DNA of 64,000 nucleotides from Bacillota bacterium. Lineage in GTDB: Bacteria > Bacillota > Bacilli > Paenibacillales > UBA4045. Below the pieces are notes generated by a model. The model was not told the origin of the DNA. It searched no databases and saw nothing but the letters and a program-made list of their open reading frames with translations. Position 1 is the first letter of the stretch. Each line of letters starts with the position of its first letter. The translations under genes were made by a program, and so were the position numbers. The DNA lies in contig JAEZQY010000041.1 of the NCBI GenBank assembly GCA_023441055.1, forward strand, positions 124,001-188,000, given 5' to 3'. Of this stretch, positions 1 to 8,570 are shown piece after piece.

Positions 1-2
1 AC

Positions 3-1682
3 TATAAGGCGCAAGGCCTGTTCCGCACAGATGAGACGCCTGACCCAGTGTTCTCGGATACAATCGAGCTGGATCTGGGATCGGTTGTACCATCGCTGGC
101 TGGACCGAAGCGTCCACAAGACCGCATCGAGCTTACTTCGATGAAGGAAGCGTTCAACACGATCAGCAAGACTCCCGTTGATCAAGGCGGCTATGGCCTG
201 ACTGACGAGAAGCTGGCTGAATCGGTGACGGTGAAGCATAAGAATGGCAAGACCTCCGAGATGAAGGCCGGTGCTGTTGTGCTCGCGGCGATCACAAGCT
301 GTACGAACACCTCGAACCCAAGCGTCATGTTGGGCGCAGGCCTGCTGGCTAAGAAAGCCGTTGAGAAGGGCCTCGTGAAGCCTGCATACGTGAAGACCAG
401 CTTAACGCCTGGTTCCTTGGTTGTCACCGATTATCTGGTCAAGGCTGGATTGCTGGATCCACTGGAGAAGCTCGGCTTCTATGTAGCGGGTTATGGCTGC
501 GCGACTTGCATCGGGAACAGCGGTCCACTGCCGGACGAAGTGAGCGACGCAATCAACAACAATGATATGACTGTTGCTGGCGTATTGTCAGGTAACCGCA
601 ACTTCGAAGGCCGCATCCATGCACAGGTCAAGATGAACTATCTCGCATCGCCGCCGCTCGTAGTCGCTTACGCGCTCGCCGGTACGGTGAATATCGATCT
701 GGCGACTGAGCCGCTGGGCACGGACAAGGACGGACAGCCTGTCTATCTGAAGGACATCTGGCCATCCTCCAAGGAAATCAGCGATGCAGTAGCATCCGCA
801 ATCTCGCCGGATATGTTCAAGGACAAGTACGGCAACGTGTTCACACAGAACCAGCGTTGGAATGACATTCCGGTCGCTGAAGGCACGTTATACGAGTGGG
901 ATAAGAAGTCCACTTACATTCAGAACCCGCCGTTCTTCGAGGGACTGTCTCCAGATCTGGATGATATCGTCGATATCTTCGGCGCTCGCGCCCTGGCATT
1001 GATGGGCGATTCGGTCACGACCGACCACATCTCGCCTGCCGGCAACATTAGGGTCGACAGCCCGGCTGGGGAGTACCTGATCAGCAATGGCGTGAAGAGA
1101 GAAGACTTCAACTCCTATGGCTCCCGTCGCGGTAATCACGAAGTCATGATGCGCGGCACGTTCGCGAATATCCGTATTCGCAACCAAGTCGCTCCTGGCA
1201 CAGAAGGCGGCGTTACGAAGTATCTGCCGACTGATGAGGTCATGTCCATCTATGACGCATCGATGAAGTATCAAGAGCAAGGCACACCGCTCGTGGTGAT
1301 CGCCGGCAAGGAATACGGCACAGGCAGCTCCCGCGACTGGGCGGCTAAGGGTACTCTGTTACTTGGCGCTAAGGCGGTTATCGCCGAGAGCTTCGAGCGT
1401 ATTCACCGCAGTAATCTCGTCGGCATGGGTGTTCTTCCGCTGCAGTTCAAGAGCGGTGACAGCGCGCAATCGCTCGGTCTCACCGGCCGCGAGACGTTCG
1501 ACATCGTCGGACTGTCCAATGATGTACAGCCTGGTCAGGATGTGAAGGTAACAGCGGTTAGAGAAGACGGTAGCAAGCTGGAATTCAGCGCGATCGTACG
1601 TCTTGATAGCCTAGTTGACGTGGACTACTACCGTAACGGCGGTATCCTGCAGACGGTGCTGCGCCAACTGATGGCCAAGTAA
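3..1682 (+). CDS. acnA: Aconitate hydratase, C-terminal part (5' end outside window)
   Basis: Aconitase interconverts citrate and isocitrate in the TCA cycle, in the cytoplasm, using a 4Fe-4S cluster. The frame is open from base 3, so the start lies upstream of the window; about 559 residues of a protein that is usually near 900 are present. All three cluster cysteines are visible: one in AAITSCTNTSNP (near base 300) and two in GYGCATCIGNSG (near base 500). The C-terminal swivel domain carries GDSVTTDHISPAG and GKEYGTGSSRDWAAKG, typical of the AcnA/IRP1 branch. A clear terminator follows at 1716. Identity is secure; only the N-terminus cannot be judged. Confidence 0.97.
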   Translation, partial: YKAQGLFRTDETPDPVFSDTIELDLGSVVPSLAGPKRPQDRIELTSMKEAFNTISKTPVDQGGYGLTDEKLAESVTVKHKNGKTSEMKAGAVVLAAITSCTNTSNPSVMLGAGLLAKKAVEKGLVKPAYVKTSLTPGSLVVTDYLVKAGLLDPLEKLGFYVAGYGCATCIGNSGPLPDEVSDAINNNDMTVAGVLSGNRNFEGRIHAQVKMNYLASPPLVVAYALAGTVNIDLATEPLGTDKDGQPVYLKDIWPSSKEISDAVASAISPDMFKDKYGNVFTQNQRWNDIPVAEGTLYEWDKKSTYIQNPPFFEGLSPDLDDIVDIFGARALALMGDSVTTDHISPAGNIRVDSPAGEYLISNGVKREDFNSYGSRRGNHEVMMRGTFANIRIRNQVAPGTEGGVTKYLPTDEVMSIYDASMKYQEQGTPLVVIAGKEYGTGSSRDWAAKGTLLLGAKAVIAESFERIHRSNLVGMGVLPLQFKSGDSAQSLGLTGRETFDIVGLSNDVQPGQDVKVTAVREDGSKLEFSAIVRLDSLVDVDYYRNGGILQTVLRQLMAK

Positions 1683-1715
1683 GCCTATTAACCACAACCT
1701 ATAGCTAATGACATC

Positions 1716-1750
1716 GAAGAAGCTGCCTGCATGGTGGCTTCTTCTTTTTT
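1716..1750 (+). terminator. Rho-independent terminator of acnA
   Basis: Perfect 8-bp stem GAAGAAGC/GCTTCTTC (1716-1723 with 1737-1744) followed by six T residues, 34 bases after the aconitase stop codon. Confidence 0.9.
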
Positions 1751-1812
1751 CGAGTACATCATAGAGCTGAAGTGATTCTGCTTAACCCATTTAAACTGAA
1801 AGGAGTCCTCTA

Positions 1813-3147
1813 GTGATTCGCCATCGTTCGACCCTTCCAATTATTATTGTATTCATTATGATGTGCGCGATTGTCCTGGCCTCTTGCGGTAAGAAGCAGG
1901 TTGAACCGCTGCAGAAGGTGCAAGTAAACTACCTCGGACTCCCCCAGGACATCTTCGATATCCGGTATGGGAATCCCATTACGCTTGGGAATATGGAGAT
2001 TGAAGTGATTGCGCAGCCATTCGTGTCAAACCCCGATGAAGAATATGCGGTTACCTTAGCTCGTCAACTGCAGCAGGGCGGAGTCGATGTAGTACAAACT
2101 ACAGGAATGGCGCTTCCCCTGCTTGTGCAGGAAAATTTGCTATGGCCGATTGAGACTGTACTGGATATGAACACAGACGGTTTCGCTGAATCGATCATCC
2201 AGAAGATCCGCAATGACAGCGGCGACGGATTCTTATACGGATTGCCCACTGTGCTGATGAGTGATGTTCTCTATTATAATAAGGAGTTGTTCGACAAGCA
2301 CGATCTACCCGTACCGAAGAACGGCATGTCTTGGTCGGAGACGCTCCAATTGGACAGGCAGCTGTGGTCACGTATGACAGAGATCGGGGCTGCTTACAGC
2401 CTGCTGGAGGCCGGCGATGAACCGCCTGCAGCCAGGCTGGACAAGCTAATTAGCGCATACGCCAAGTCCGAGGGCATCGCCGATTTCAGCAACGGCGCCG
2501 TGACATTGGATACCACACAATGGCATACCGTCTGGCAGAATATCATTAACGCTTACGTCAGCTACGACCATGCGAATCAATCCGAGAATGCGCAAACTCC
2601 ATACGGGAATCGCGAGCTATCCTTCACGAATCAAAGCTCGGCTCTCATGATAGGAGGCAGCTATTACTGGCATAATTGGATGTCCTCCGGACTGCCGGAC
2701 TTCGAATGGGGATTGGCCACAACACCGGGGACGTACAACATCTATTACCAGTATGAACTGCTTGCAATTAGCAATGATAGCGGCAGAAAAGACGCCGCAT
2801 GGAGACTGATCGAATATCTCACAAGCGAAGAGACTACAGATCGTCTGCTGACTGAGACAGATGACAGTCATTCGTTCAGAGGCTACACTGGCAGATTCCC
2901 GGCTCGTATCGCTCAGATGGAGGAGAAGCTGGAAGTTGACTTATCCGCGCTCTACGTACAAGCGCCGGCGAGTGATGGGCTTTATGTGCGCACTTCCAAT
3001 CCTGCCATGTCGCTTGAGTTCCATGATAATTACAGAGCGCTCCGGATCACGCATATCGAGGAAGTACTGAACGGAAGCATGACTGTACAGGATGCCTTGG
3101 CCAGCTTGCAGCAAGAGACAGCCATACTCGTATCGGAGTGGGAATAG
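1813..3147 (+). CDS. Extracellular sugar-binding lipoprotein (ABC solute-binding family 1), orphan
   Basis: Predicted membrane-anchored solute-binding protein of an ABC importer, acting on the outer face of the membrane. It starts with GTG eight bases after AAAGGAG. A hydrophobic signal segment (residues 8-24) ends in the lipobox LASC with the lipidated Cys at 25. Family-1 features follow: a mature region of about 420 residues with LYGLPTVLMSDVLYYNKELFDKHDLP around 140-165, the hinge region typical of sugar-binding proteins. No permease or ATPase gene lies next to it: aconitase is upstream and a small zinc protein on the other strand is downstream. It may share a transporter encoded elsewhere. 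The ligand cannot be named. Confidence 0.85.
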   Translation: MIRHRSTLPIIIVFIMMCAIVLASCGKKQVEPLQKVQVNYLGLPQDIFDIRYGNPITLGNMEIEVIAQPFVSNPDEEYAVTLARQLQQGGVDVVQTTGMALPLLVQENLLWPIETVLDMNTDGFAESIIQKIRNDSGDGFLYGLPTVLMSDVLYYNKELFDKHDLPVPKNGMSWSETLQLDRQLWSRMTEIGAAYSLLEAGDEPPAARLDKLISAYAKSEGIADFSNGAVTLDTTQWHTVWQNIINAYVSYDHANQSENAQTPYGNRELSFTNQSSALMIGGSYYWHNWMSSGLPDFEWGLATTPGTYNIYYQYELLAISNDSGRKDAAWRLIEYLTSEETTDRLLTETDDSHSFRGYTGRFPARIAQMEEKLEVDLSALYVQAPASDGLYVRTSNPAMSLEFHDNYRALRITHIEEVLNGSMTVQDALASLQQETAILVSEWE

Positions 3148-3193
3148 CGGGTTTACAATCGACTTCAATCATGTATACTCGCGCATAAGTCAC

Positions 3194-3230
3194 ACAACCC
3201 GGCACCTGAATCGGTACCGGGTTGTTGGTT
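3194..3230 (+). terminator. Terminator-like hairpin after the binding protein
   Basis: Stem ACAACCCGG/CCGGGTTGT (3194-3202 with 3217-3225), extendable inward to 13 bp with one mismatch, followed by a weak T-rich tract. It lies between two convergent genes. Confidence 0.75.
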
Positions 3231-3267
3231 TAAATAAGAAAATTAACGCATGTTTAGTTAAATGTAT

Positions 3268-3441
3268 TCAGCTTGTTTTCCGTTTGAAGAAGCTCACTTT
3301 GCCTTTGCCGCTGCATGATGCGCATGAGATTAAGCCTTTGCCCGAACATTCCGCGCATTTGGCATGACCGTAGCCATAACCCTCACCCTTACATTCCTTG
3401 CATTTCATCTCTCCAGTTCCATCACAATTCTTACACTTCAT
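3268..3441 (-). CDS. 57-residue stand-alone DnaJ-type zinc-finger protein
   Basis: A small gene with an excellent ribosome site (AAGGAGGA nine bases before ATG at 3441). The 57-residue product holds four CxxC pairs in the DnaJ cysteine-rich pattern CxxCxGxG: CKNCDGTG (3-10), CKECKGEG (14-21), CAECSGKG (29-36) and CASCSGKG (40-47), then a short basic tail SFFKRKTS. In DnaJ four such repeats bind two zinc ions and contact unfolded clients. Here there is no J domain and no client-binding domain, so the protein is essentially the zinc module alone. Zinc binding is well supported by the motif; a chaperone or redox role is inference. Confidence 0.88.
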   Translation of the reverse strand: MKCKNCDGTGEMKCKECKGEGYGYGHAKCAECSGKGLISCASCSGKGKVSFFKRKTS

Positions 3442-3667
3442 GAAGATTCCTCCTTCATTGTAGTTGAGGATATCCGTATTGTGCAGTGTCTAATGTTGGT
3501 CCTAATTTCCATGATAATGCAGATCGGCCCGCCCGGGCAACACCGAAGATCGTCCATATATTCGTAAGAATGCGCAGCTCTTCCGTATAATGTAATTTAT
3601 TCTTCGTGTAGCTCAGCTATTCCACCATAATCGCCTAATTATCGCCAGCCCGAAGCTAAGTAACACA

Positions 3668-4411
3668 TTACCTAATCATCTTTCCCATTCTGACTGCTGC
3701 AGCCTTGACGGTGTCCACAAACTCAAGCATCACCTTGGTCGTAAGCCGGCTTGCCGGGCCTGACACTGATAACACAGCAGCCAGCTTGCCTTCGCGATTG
3801 ATGATTGGCGCTGCTACGGCAGCTGCTCCTGCTTCGCGCTCTTCGACGCTGGTCGAATAACCTTGGACGCGAATATCCGCCAACTGCTGATAGAGCGCGT
3901 CGATGTCGAAGCCTTCCGGCCAACTCTCGTTCACGCGCCATTCCCGCTCGAAGTCTGGCCCAGCGTAGGCGGCCAGCACCTTGCTCGATGCCCCGACATA
4001 CAGCGGCAGTCGTGCACCGACCGGCGCAACGCGGCGAATCGCCTGCTTGCTCTGCACAGCTTGTATACGAATCCGCTCCATACCATCACGTACATATAAG
4101 CTGACCGTCTCGCCCAATTTATCACGCAACGCCTCCATCTCAGGCAGCAGCACGATAGACGGGTCATCCGACTGTGCCAGATTCGCCGACAGCTCCCATA
4201 TTCGGAAGCCTAAGCGATACTTATCTGTAGATGGATTTCGGATGACGAATCCCTTGCCTTCTAACGATGCCAGCAAACGGTGGACGGTGCTCTTGTGAAG
4301 CGCGACCCTCGAGGCTAATTCTGTCAGTCCCAGATCCGTCTCATCTGTGAAGCACAATAGAATATCAAGTGCGCGTTCAACCGCTCGAACCGTCAATTTG
4401 CCATCTTCCAC
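3668..4411 (-). CDS. IclR-family transcriptional regulator
   Basis: Predicted DNA-binding regulator of about 247 residues. The N-terminal winged helix (about 5-60) contains LTELASRVALHKSTVHRLLASLEGKGFV; the C-terminal GAF-like effector domain carries SLYVRDGMERIRIQAVQS, GARLPLYVGASSKVLAAYAG and a final EAGAAAVAAPIINREGKLAAVLSVSGP, as in IclR/KdgR proteins. I chose the GTG at 4411 because GAGGTGG stands seven bases upstream; a GTG at 4441 would add ten residues but has no such site. No catabolic gene is adjacent, so the target is unknown. Confidence 0.88.
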   Translation of the reverse strand: MEDGKLTVRAVERALDILLCFTDETDLGLTELASRVALHKSTVHRLLASLEGKGFVIRNPSTDKYRLGFRIWELSANLAQSDDPSIVLLPEMEALRDKLGETVSLYVRDGMERIRIQAVQSKQAIRRVAPVGARLPLYVGASSKVLAAYAGPDFEREWRVNESWPEGFDIDALYQQLADIRVQGYSTSVEEREAGAAAVAAPIINREGKLAAVLSVSGPASRLTTKVMLEFVDTVKAAAVRMGKMIR

Positions 4412-4610
4412 AACGTTCCACCTCAGCTCAGTTAGTTTCACTTAATGAAACTCAGTTACGCTTAGTATAGCGCAATCGCCTTCACCACGTCCATAAGGAA
4501 GTTATCATCGGCGCAATCAAATAAACTGCTACTAACCGATCTCCATAATTAGGCATAGGATAGATACTATAATAGCTGCGGCGAATGAATTGTAAGGAGG
4601 AGAAATTAAC

Positions 4611-5282
4611 TTGACGAATACACGTATAAGATTCAGCAGCATGCAGGAAAAGGGGACGCGGCCGCCAGCAAGGCACACACTGCCCCCGCTGCCCTATCCC
4701 TATAATGCACTGGAACCTCATATCGACGAGCGAACGATGCGCATCCATCACGACAAGCATCATCAGAGCTATGTCGATGGGCTGAACAAGGCGGAGCAGA
4801 TGCTCGAGGAAGCTCGACGGAAGCAGGATTACAGTCTAATCAAGCACTGGGAGCGCGAAGCCGCCTTCCATGGGGCCGGACATTATCTGCATACCCTATT
4901 CTGGGAGATCATGAGCCCCAGCGGCGGAGGCAAGCCGACTGGTCCGCTGGCAGAGCAGATCAATCAGGATTTCGGCAGCTTTAACGCCTTCAAGCGACAC
5001 TTCACCGAAGCAGCCGATAAGGTAGAAGGCGGCGGCTGGGCGATCCTGGTCTGGAGCCCGCGCAGCCATCACCTGCAGATCCTGCAAGCCGAGAAGCATC
5101 AGAACCTGACGCAATGGGATGTTGTTCCGCTGCTCGCCCTGGATGTATGGGAGCATGCGTACTATCTCAAGCACCAGAACAAGCGCGCAGATTACATTGC
5201 CGCCTGGTGGCATGTCGTCAATTGGCCGCATGTACAGGAACGGTTCCTTGCAGCGCGCGAGTTGAAGTGGCAACCTTACTGA
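4611..5282 (+). CDS. Iron/manganese superoxide dismutase, divergent paralogue
   Basis: Cytoplasmic superoxide dismutase of 223 residues. It begins with TTG after AAGGAGGAG. The N-terminus is extended by about 20 residues compared with the second dismutase at 10950, and an extra helix-rich stretch (about 58-85) separates the first two ligands. The four metal ligands are present: His46 (RIHHDKHH), His94 (GHYLHTLFWE), Asp178 and His182 (LDVWEHAYYL). This resembles the longer SodF-type paralogues of bacilli. Whether iron or manganese is used cannot be read from the sequence. Monocistronic; no terminator was recognised after it. Confidence 0.92.
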   Translation: MTNTRIRFSSMQEKGTRPPARHTLPPLPYPYNALEPHIDERTMRIHHDKHHQSYVDGLNKAEQMLEEARRKQDYSLIKHWEREAAFHGAGHYLHTLFWEIMSPSGGGKPTGPLAEQINQDFGSFNAFKRHFTEAADKVEGGGWAILVWSPRSHHLQILQAEKHQNLTQWDVVPLLALDVWEHAYYLKHQNKRADYIAAWWHVVNWPHVQERFLAARELKWQPY

Positions 5283-5599
5283 CAGTGGTCCAAGCGGCAA
5301 AGTTAGCCATCATAAGCTGCTTCCTTAGACGGAGGAGCTTAGAGCGGAGGCCGGTGGGCGCGGAAATACTAAACTTTTTGAGTATATTGGTGCGGGGAGA
5401 GGGGCTTGAGGTGAATTATACTTAACAATTTTAGCTCATTGGTACTGAGATGGGGCGCTGTGAGTGATGGTGGTAGTAGTGTGAGTAATTGGCCGTGTCA
5501 GTGATGGTGGTAGCGTGAGTGTTGATGGTGACGGTGGTAAGAGTGGTAGGAGTTATGTGCGAATGATGGGGGCGGCGCTGGAGGTAATAGTTCTGTGTG
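5283..5599. other. Intergenic region with degenerate GTGAGTGATGGTGG repeats
   Basis: No convincing gene was found here. Around 5460-5545 the strand is a degenerate repeat built from GTGAGTGATGGTGGTAG-like units (clear at 5460 and again near 5500), purine-rich and imperfect. It precedes the TGCAG dyad array. Confidence 0.5.
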
Positions 5600-5785
5600 C
5601 GAATGCAAATCTGCAGTTAAATGTAGACTTTTCGGGTAAATTCGATTGTCTAAATGCATTTCTGCAGGTACTTCGACTGTATCCTAACAATTTCTTCTCA
5701 AACGGGCTAATTAAATGCAGATTTGCAGGTAAACCCCTTCAAAAGTGCTAATCAGCTCCGAGTAAATGCAGTTTTGCAGTTGAAC
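5600..5785 (+). repeat. TGCAG dyad array, locus 1 (four dyads, 51-61-51 spacing)
   Basis: Four short dyads of the form TGCA-n-TGCAG: TGCAAATCTGCAG, TGCATTTCTGCAG, TGCAGATTTGCAG and TGCAGTTTTGCAG. Their TGCAG halves start at 5612, 5663, 5724 and 5775, a spacing of 51, 61 and 51. The DNA between dyads is not conserved. The same arrangement occurs at 30.7, 41.1, 50.8 and 54.2 kb. Function unknown. Confidence 0.85.
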
Positions 5786-5813
5786 AGTGGCAAGAGGGCT
5801 CCTTGCATAGGAA

Positions 5814-5885
5814 GAGCGCCACCTCGCAGCAGAGGCTGCAACAGGACTTAGCCCAGTACAACCCGCCGCCTTGGAGGTGACGCTC
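5814..5885. repeat. Large imperfect inverted repeat abutting the heptamer array
   Basis: GAGCGCCACCTC at 5814-5825 pairs with GAGGTGACGCTC at 5874-5885 (11 of 12), enclosing a smaller GCAGC/GCTGC hairpin. The right arm ends inside the first heptamer of the following array, so the array may have grown from this arm. Confidence 0.6.
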
Positions 5886-6006
5886 TACGCTCTACGCTCT
5901 ACGCTCTACGCTCTACGCTCTACGCTCTACGCTCTACGCTCTACGCTCTACGCTCTACGCTCTACGCTCTACGCTCTACGCTCTACGCTCTACGCTCTAT
6001 GCTCTA
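5881..6006 (+). repeat. Heptanucleotide tandem repeat (CGCTCTA)18
   Basis: Seventeen uninterrupted perfect copies of CGCTCTA (5881-5999) and one final TGCTCTA. The array ends 23 bases from the folE stop codon, in the folE 3' untranslated region. Such uniform short arrays usually vary in copy number by slippage. Confidence 0.98.
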
Positions 6007-6029
6007 CTTCATGAGCCGGAATCTTTATA

Positions 6030-6623
6030 CTATTCCTTAATCAACGATAAGAATTCTGAACGCAGCACCGCATCCGTGCGGAACTGTCCGCGTACCGCGG
6101 AGGTGATCGTCTTGCTGCCGGTCTTCTTCACGCCGCGCGCGCACATGCACATATGCTCGCCAGTGACCACGACCATAACGCCGTGCGGCCGTAGCACCTC
6201 ATCGAGAATATCCGCAATCTCAGACGTAATACGCTCCTGTACCTGCAGCTTACGTGTAACCGCATCAACCAGCCGCGCGAACTTGCTTAGACCAGCGATC
6301 TTGCCGCTAGGCAGATAACCCACATGCACCATGCCATAGAAAGGCGCCATATGATGCTCGCATTGACTGTAATACACGATATCCTTCACAATCACGAGCT
6401 CCTCATGCTGCTCATCGAAGGTAACCCCCAGCACGTCACGCGGATCAACCGCATAGCCGGAGTAGATCTCCTCATACATCCTGGTCACCCTCGCAGGGGT
6501 GTCGATCAAGCCTTCCCGGTCCGGATTCTCGCCCATAAGCCGCAAGATCTCGCGGATATGCCGTTCGATCTGCTCCCTATTCTCGCCCACCAGATCGTTC
6601 TTATAATCCTTGGCCCCAGCCAT
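6030..6623 (-). CDS. folE: GTP cyclohydrolase I
   Basis: Converts GTP to 7,8-dihydroneopterin triphosphate, the first step of tetrahydrofolate synthesis (also feeding queuosine precursors). The product is 197 residues, the normal length for a bacterial FolE. Zinc ligands are visible as Cys88 and His91 (SQCEHHMAPF) and Cys159 (GEHMCMCARGV); VTRKLQVQERIT (122-133) is also typical. The start at 6623 follows AGGAGGTGTGCT; an upstream in-frame ATG lacks a ribosome site. It lies on the same strand as yneF and the queG operon, a setting consistent with shared pterin/queuosine metabolism, though that link is inference. Confidence 0.96.
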   Translation of the reverse strand: MAGAKDYKNDLVGENREQIERHIREILRLMGENPDREGLIDTPARVTRMYEEIYSGYAVDPRDVLGVTFDEQHEELVIVKDIVYYSQCEHHMAPFYGMVHVGYLPSGKIAGLSKFARLVDAVTRKLQVQERITSEIADILDEVLRPHGVMVVVTGEHMCMCARGVKKTGSKTITSAVRGQFRTDAVLRSEFLSLIKE

Positions 6624-6687
6624 AGCACACCTCCTGATCAATCGCCTGCCGTGCTTCACTCGCAACGCGCAATAGCTATTATTACAA

Positions 6688-6915
6688 TCAGCGCTTCCGC
6701 TTACCGCCTACCTGCTGATTCCTCATCATCTGCTGTGCCTTATTCATCTGCTGCTTATTCAGATTATAGCCCATCTTCTTCGCCATCTCCTGAATCATCT
6801 GCGGATCATTCTGCATATTCTCCAACTGCTTGCGCAGATAATAGACACCAATGAAGAACCCGCCCACGAGGCCGGCAATCAGCGCGACTACCCCTGTAAT
6901 GATCATGCCTGTCAT
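6688..6915 (-). CDS. yneF: YneF-family (UPF0154) small membrane protein
   Basis: A 75-residue protein with one N-terminal membrane helix (about 4-26, GMIITGVVALIAGLVGGFFI) followed by a charged, Gln/Met-rich helix containing YLRKQLENMQNDPQMIQEMA and MGYNLNKQQMNK. This is the standard UPF0154/YneF layout of Bacillota. The function is not established. An AGGAGAG site lies upstream. It sits 64 bases before folE and 108 bases after queG on the same strand. Confidence 0.9.
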   Translation of the reverse strand: MTGMIITGVVALIAGLVGGFFIGVYYLRKQLENMQNDPQMIQEMAKKMGYNLNKQQMNKAQQMMRNQQVGGKRKR

Positions 6916-7023
6916 CTTCGTTCATCTCTCCTGTTCGTTCATGCGAATAACTAGCGGGCCCATCAGCCCTGAAACCTAATATAACATGTCCAAAATAGTT
7001 CCACAACCGCCATATCCGCGATT

Positions 7024-8187
7024 TTAATCCTGCCCCAGCGCTCGGTCGATCGCATCGCGCACGGCCGCTTCTGTCTCCCGCTCGGATGCCCGCGTCAGTG
7101 ATTCTCTCGCCTGGCTTCCGCCGATTCGCCCGAGCGCCCACGCGGCGGCCTCGCGCAGCTCCAGCCGCGGATCCTGCTCCAGCAGGTCGCCGAGCAGCTC
7201 AACCGCCGATTCATCGCGGAAGTGTCCGAGCCCGATGACCGCATTGCGCTGAATCGGCTTCCGCCCGCGCCACGATGCCGCGCTGACACCGAATCGCTCC
7301 TTGAATTCGCGATTGCTCAGCGACAGAATCGGCTTTAGCAGCGGCTTCACGATTTCCGGATCCGACTCAAGCTCCGCCTGATGCGTCCAGTTCTTGCCCT
7401 TATTCTTCGGACAGACCACCTGACACGTATCGCAGCCATAGAGCCGATTCCCCATCTTCTCCTTGAAGCGATCCTCGATGATTCCCTTCGTCTGCGTCAC
7501 GAAGGAGATGCAGCTGCTCGCGTGCAGCTGCCCTGGCCCCACCAGCGCCCCGGTCGGGCAGGCATCCAGACAGCGTGTGCAATCCCCGCAATCCTCCGTC
7601 ACAGGCGTATCGGGCTCGAACGGGATGCTCGTGAGCATCTCCCCCAGATACATCCAGGAGCCCCACTCCGGCGAGATAATCGCGCAGTTCTTGCCGGAGA
7701 AGCCAATTCCCGCCCGCTCCGCTACCGCGCGGTCGGACAAGGCGCCGGTGTCCACCATGCTCTCGATGCGCACATCCGGCACCCGTTCGCGAATGAATGC
7801 CTCTAGACGCGCTAGCCGATCCCGCAGCACATGGTGATAATCCTCCCCCCACGCCGCGCGTGCGATCATCCCGCGGTACGCCTCTGGCACGGATTTGGGG
7901 GCGTCGGGCAGCTTCGATGGATAGGCTACTGCAATCGCGATAATCGAACGAGGCTCCGCCATACTGAGCGAGGGGTCGGTGCGCTTGTCGAGATCAGGCT
8001 CCTCGAATCCGGACTCCCGGCCCAGCTCGCGATGCCTAACCAGTATGTCCTTCAACGTCAAGAAAGGGTCTGCCGAAGCAAACCCGATCGCATCTATTCC
8101 TAGCTGCGGCGCTGCCGCTATAATCTCCTGCTTCAGTCGATCGATTTGATCGCCTCGCGTGCGAGCTTGTCGCAATGATTGTTCCAT
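7024..8187 (-). CDS. queG: Epoxyqueuosine reductase
   Basis: Cobalamin- and Fe-S-dependent enzyme that reduces epoxyqueuosine to queuosine in tRNA, the last step of Q synthesis. Two 4Fe-4S sets are visible: Cys200, 203, 206 and 210 (CGDCTRCLDACP) and Cys252, 255 and 259 (CDTCQVVCP) with Cys226; the likely catalytic Asp lies in VDTGAL (about 147). A C-terminal HEAT-like segment (about 330-375, ELREAAAWALGRIGG) is present as in longer QueG proteins. The chosen ATG overlaps rnhA by 55 bases and has a weak ribosome site. A CTG at 8136, overlapping the rnhA stop, is a possible alternative start. Last gene of a four-gene overlapping operon. Confidence 0.93.
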   Translation of the reverse strand: MEQSLRQARTRGDQIDRLKQEIIAAAPQLGIDAIGFASADPFLTLKDILVRHRELGRESGFEEPDLDKRTDPSLSMAEPRSIIAIAVAYPSKLPDAPKSVPEAYRGMIARAAWGEDYHHVLRDRLARLEAFIRERVPDVRIESMVDTGALSDRAVAERAGIGFSGKNCAIISPEWGSWMYLGEMLTSIPFEPDTPVTEDCGDCTRCLDACPTGALVGPGQLHASSCISFVTQTKGIIEDRFKEKMGNRLYGCDTCQVVCPKNKGKNWTHQAELESDPEIVKPLLKPILSLSNREFKERFGVSAASWRGRKPIQRNAVIGLGHFRDESAVELLGDLLEQDPRLELREAAAWALGRIGGSQARESLTRASERETEAAVRDAIDRALGQD

Positions 8188-8570
8188 TCGTTATCACTGT
8201 GACCTTTCACTTTGACATAGGTAACCTCATGGCGCTGCATCTGCTCGAGCAGCCGCTTCCACAGATCCTGGTTCTCCACTGGCTTCTTCTGACTGTTCAC
8301 CCAGCCATTACGTTGCCAGTTATGAATCCACCTCTGCTGGAAGGCGTTCACCACATAGGCCGAATCACTGTGCACCTTCACCCTGCATGGCTGCTTGAGC
8401 GCGCTTAGCGCCTCAACGACAGAGAGAATCTCCATCCGATTATTCGTTGTCAGCTTCTCGCCGCCCGAGAGCTCCTTGCGCTTATCCCCGTACATCAGGA
8501 CAGCTCCCCATCCACCGGGACCTGGATTCCCTGAGCATGCCCCGTCCGTATAGACGATAATATCCTTCAC
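8133..8570 (-). CDS. rnhA: Ribonuclease HI
   Basis: Cleaves the RNA strand of RNA-DNA hybrids. The 145-residue product has the full catalytic set: Asp9 (YTDGACSGNPGPGG), Glu47 (NNRMEIL), Asp69 (HSDSAYV) and Asp126 (GHSDNEWN), with His124 next to the last one. The start is GTG within the GTGA overlap with the lepB stop, and GGAGG stands just upstream inside lepB, so translation is probably coupled. Confidence 0.96.
   Translation of the reverse strand: MKDIIVYTDGACSGNPGPGGWGAVLMYGDKRKELSGGEKLTTNNRMEILSVVEALSALKQPCRVKVHSDSAYVVNAFQQRWIHNWQRNGWVNSQKKPVENQDLWKRLLEQMQRHEVTYVKVKGHSDNEWNNHCDKLAREAIKSID

Noticed and set aside
5515..5751. Open frame of 78 codons in the folE-sod gap
   Set aside because: It runs through the TGCAG dyad array, lacks a ribosome site and resembles no protein.
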